Assembly (NCBI GenBank): GCA_016839865.1
Contig: JAEOTN010000249.1
Location: 1-5,132 of the forward strand
Source: Promethearchaeota archaeon
Lineage (GTDB): Archaea; Asgardarchaeota; Lokiarchaeia; Sigynarchaeales; MK-D1
Reading direction: 5' to 3'
DNA: 5,132 bases
The position numbers were made by a program, and so were the translations under genes. Under the pieces are notes generated by a model. It was not told the origin of the DNA. It saw nothing but the letters and a program-made list of their open reading frames with translations, and ran no database searches. Below, one piece after another: positions 4,765 through 5,132 of this stretch. Position 1 is the stretch's first letter. The number at the start of each line of letters is the position of its first letter.

Positions 4765-5132
4765 TGATGAGAGCCCTCCTTACTTAGGACAAATTGACCA
4801 ATTTTTTTGATTGCTTGTTTACTCAACGAATCAATAGTGGCGGATTCATAAAACACAAAGGGAATACCTTGTGCATAAGATTCCATAATCTGCTGATCAT
4901 ACGGAATAGACGCAATAGCTATCTGATCAATCGGATAATCAGTTATTGTGGAGCGATTCACGATTACATAGGAGGGTCGTTCGACAACTTCAGAAAGCTT
5001 CAAGATACGTTTTAAATCATGTTCACCAAAAGGTGTAGGTTCTGTGACGCATAAAACGTATTCGCTCTGTTTTAGGACAAATTCGACATCACAGTGCGCT
5101 CCTGGTGCGGAATCGGTGATCACATAATCATA
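4761..5132 (-). CDS. MinD-superfamily ATPase, C-terminal part (5' end outside window)
   Basis: The frame is open from the right edge (5132) to the TGA at 4761, giving 123 residues. A GTG at 5123 could be mistaken for a start, but the frame and homology continue past it to the edge (YDYVITDSAPGAHC). That opening is the Walker B region of MinD-type ATPases (DxxPG followed by HC). It is followed by the strongly conserved VTEPTPFGEHDLKR block (residues about 30-43) and VIVNRST (56-62), the nucleotide-base contact region. These signatures are typical of the partner ATPase encoded next to ferredoxin-containing MinD homologues. The missing N-terminus should therefore carry the deviant Walker A and probably its own ferredoxin insert. 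It overlaps the second ATPase gene by 4 bases (ATGA), so the two are co-translated and may form a heterodimer. The operon promoter lies outside the window. Confidence 0.92.
   Translation of the reverse strand, partial: YDYVITDSAPGAHCDVEFVLKQSEYVLCVTEPTPFGEHDLKRILKLSEVVERPSYVIVNRSTITDYPIDQIAIASIPYDQQIMESYAQGIPFVFYESATIDSLSKQAIKKIGQFVLSKEGSHQ
4775..4780 (-). promoter_or_regulatory. Shine-Dalgarno site of the second ATPase
   Basis: AGGAGG lies 10 nt before the ATG at 4764, inside the 3' end of the upstream ATPase gene. It fixes that start and supports co-translation of the pair. Confidence 0.6.

Noticed and set aside
5121..5125. GTG at 5123 as the start of the partial ATPase
   Set aside because: The conserved Walker B region begins upstream of it and the frame stays open to the edge, so the gene continues outside the window.
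1..5132. CRISPR arrays, tRNA or rRNA genes, insertion sequences
   Set aside because: No repeated spacers, cloverleaf-like sequence, transposase-like ORF or terminal inverted repeats were found by eye.

Overview
This AT-rich window looks archaeal. Three things suggest it. At least two genes have a TATA-like box centred about 26 nt upstream of their ATG, which implies leaderless transcripts. There is a single-pass secreted-type surface protein with many N-glycosylation sequons. There is also a tandem pair of MinD-type ATPases with a ferredoxin insert, followed by a DUF134 protein, a combination common in anaerobic archaea. The small PH-like and ASH-like proteins would suit an Asgard-type (Promethearchaeota) genome, but no marker gene is present, so that placement is a guess.

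Layout: (1) Positions 1-1016, minus strand: a surface or adhesion-type protein with signal peptide, glycosylation-rich ectodomain, proline stalk, one membrane helix and an acidic/proline cytoplasmic tail cut by the left edge. It is not on any simple ORF list because it has no stop inside the window. (2) 1092-2117, minus: an unrecognised membrane protein with a cytosolic N-terminal half that resembles a bacterial-type PH domain, then four membrane helices. (3) 2270-2659, plus: a small ASH/MSP-like beta-sandwich protein, divergent from (2) across a 152-bp promoter region. (4) 2699-3124, minus: an OsmC/Ohr-family redox protein, convergent with (3), with A/T-rich bidirectional termination between them and a dyad over its promoter. 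(5) 3125-3323: an intergenic stretch holding a TATA-like box and a possible 39-codon ORF on the plus strand. (6) 3324-5132, minus: a tightly packed operon of a MinD/ferredoxin ATPase (partial at the right edge), a second MinD/ferredoxin ATPase (ATGA overlap) and a DUF134 DNA-binding-type protein with a C-terminal four-cysteine zinc-ribbon-like tail.

The operon in (6) is the functional core. The paired ATPases probably handle Fe-S clusters or metal cofactors, and the DUF134 protein is probably the linked regulator. The DUF134 gene has no ATG near its expected start. Homology and Shine-Dalgarno spacing point to an AUA codon at 3824 as a possible initiator, which is the most unusual single observation here. 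The other genes show no evident shared pathway.
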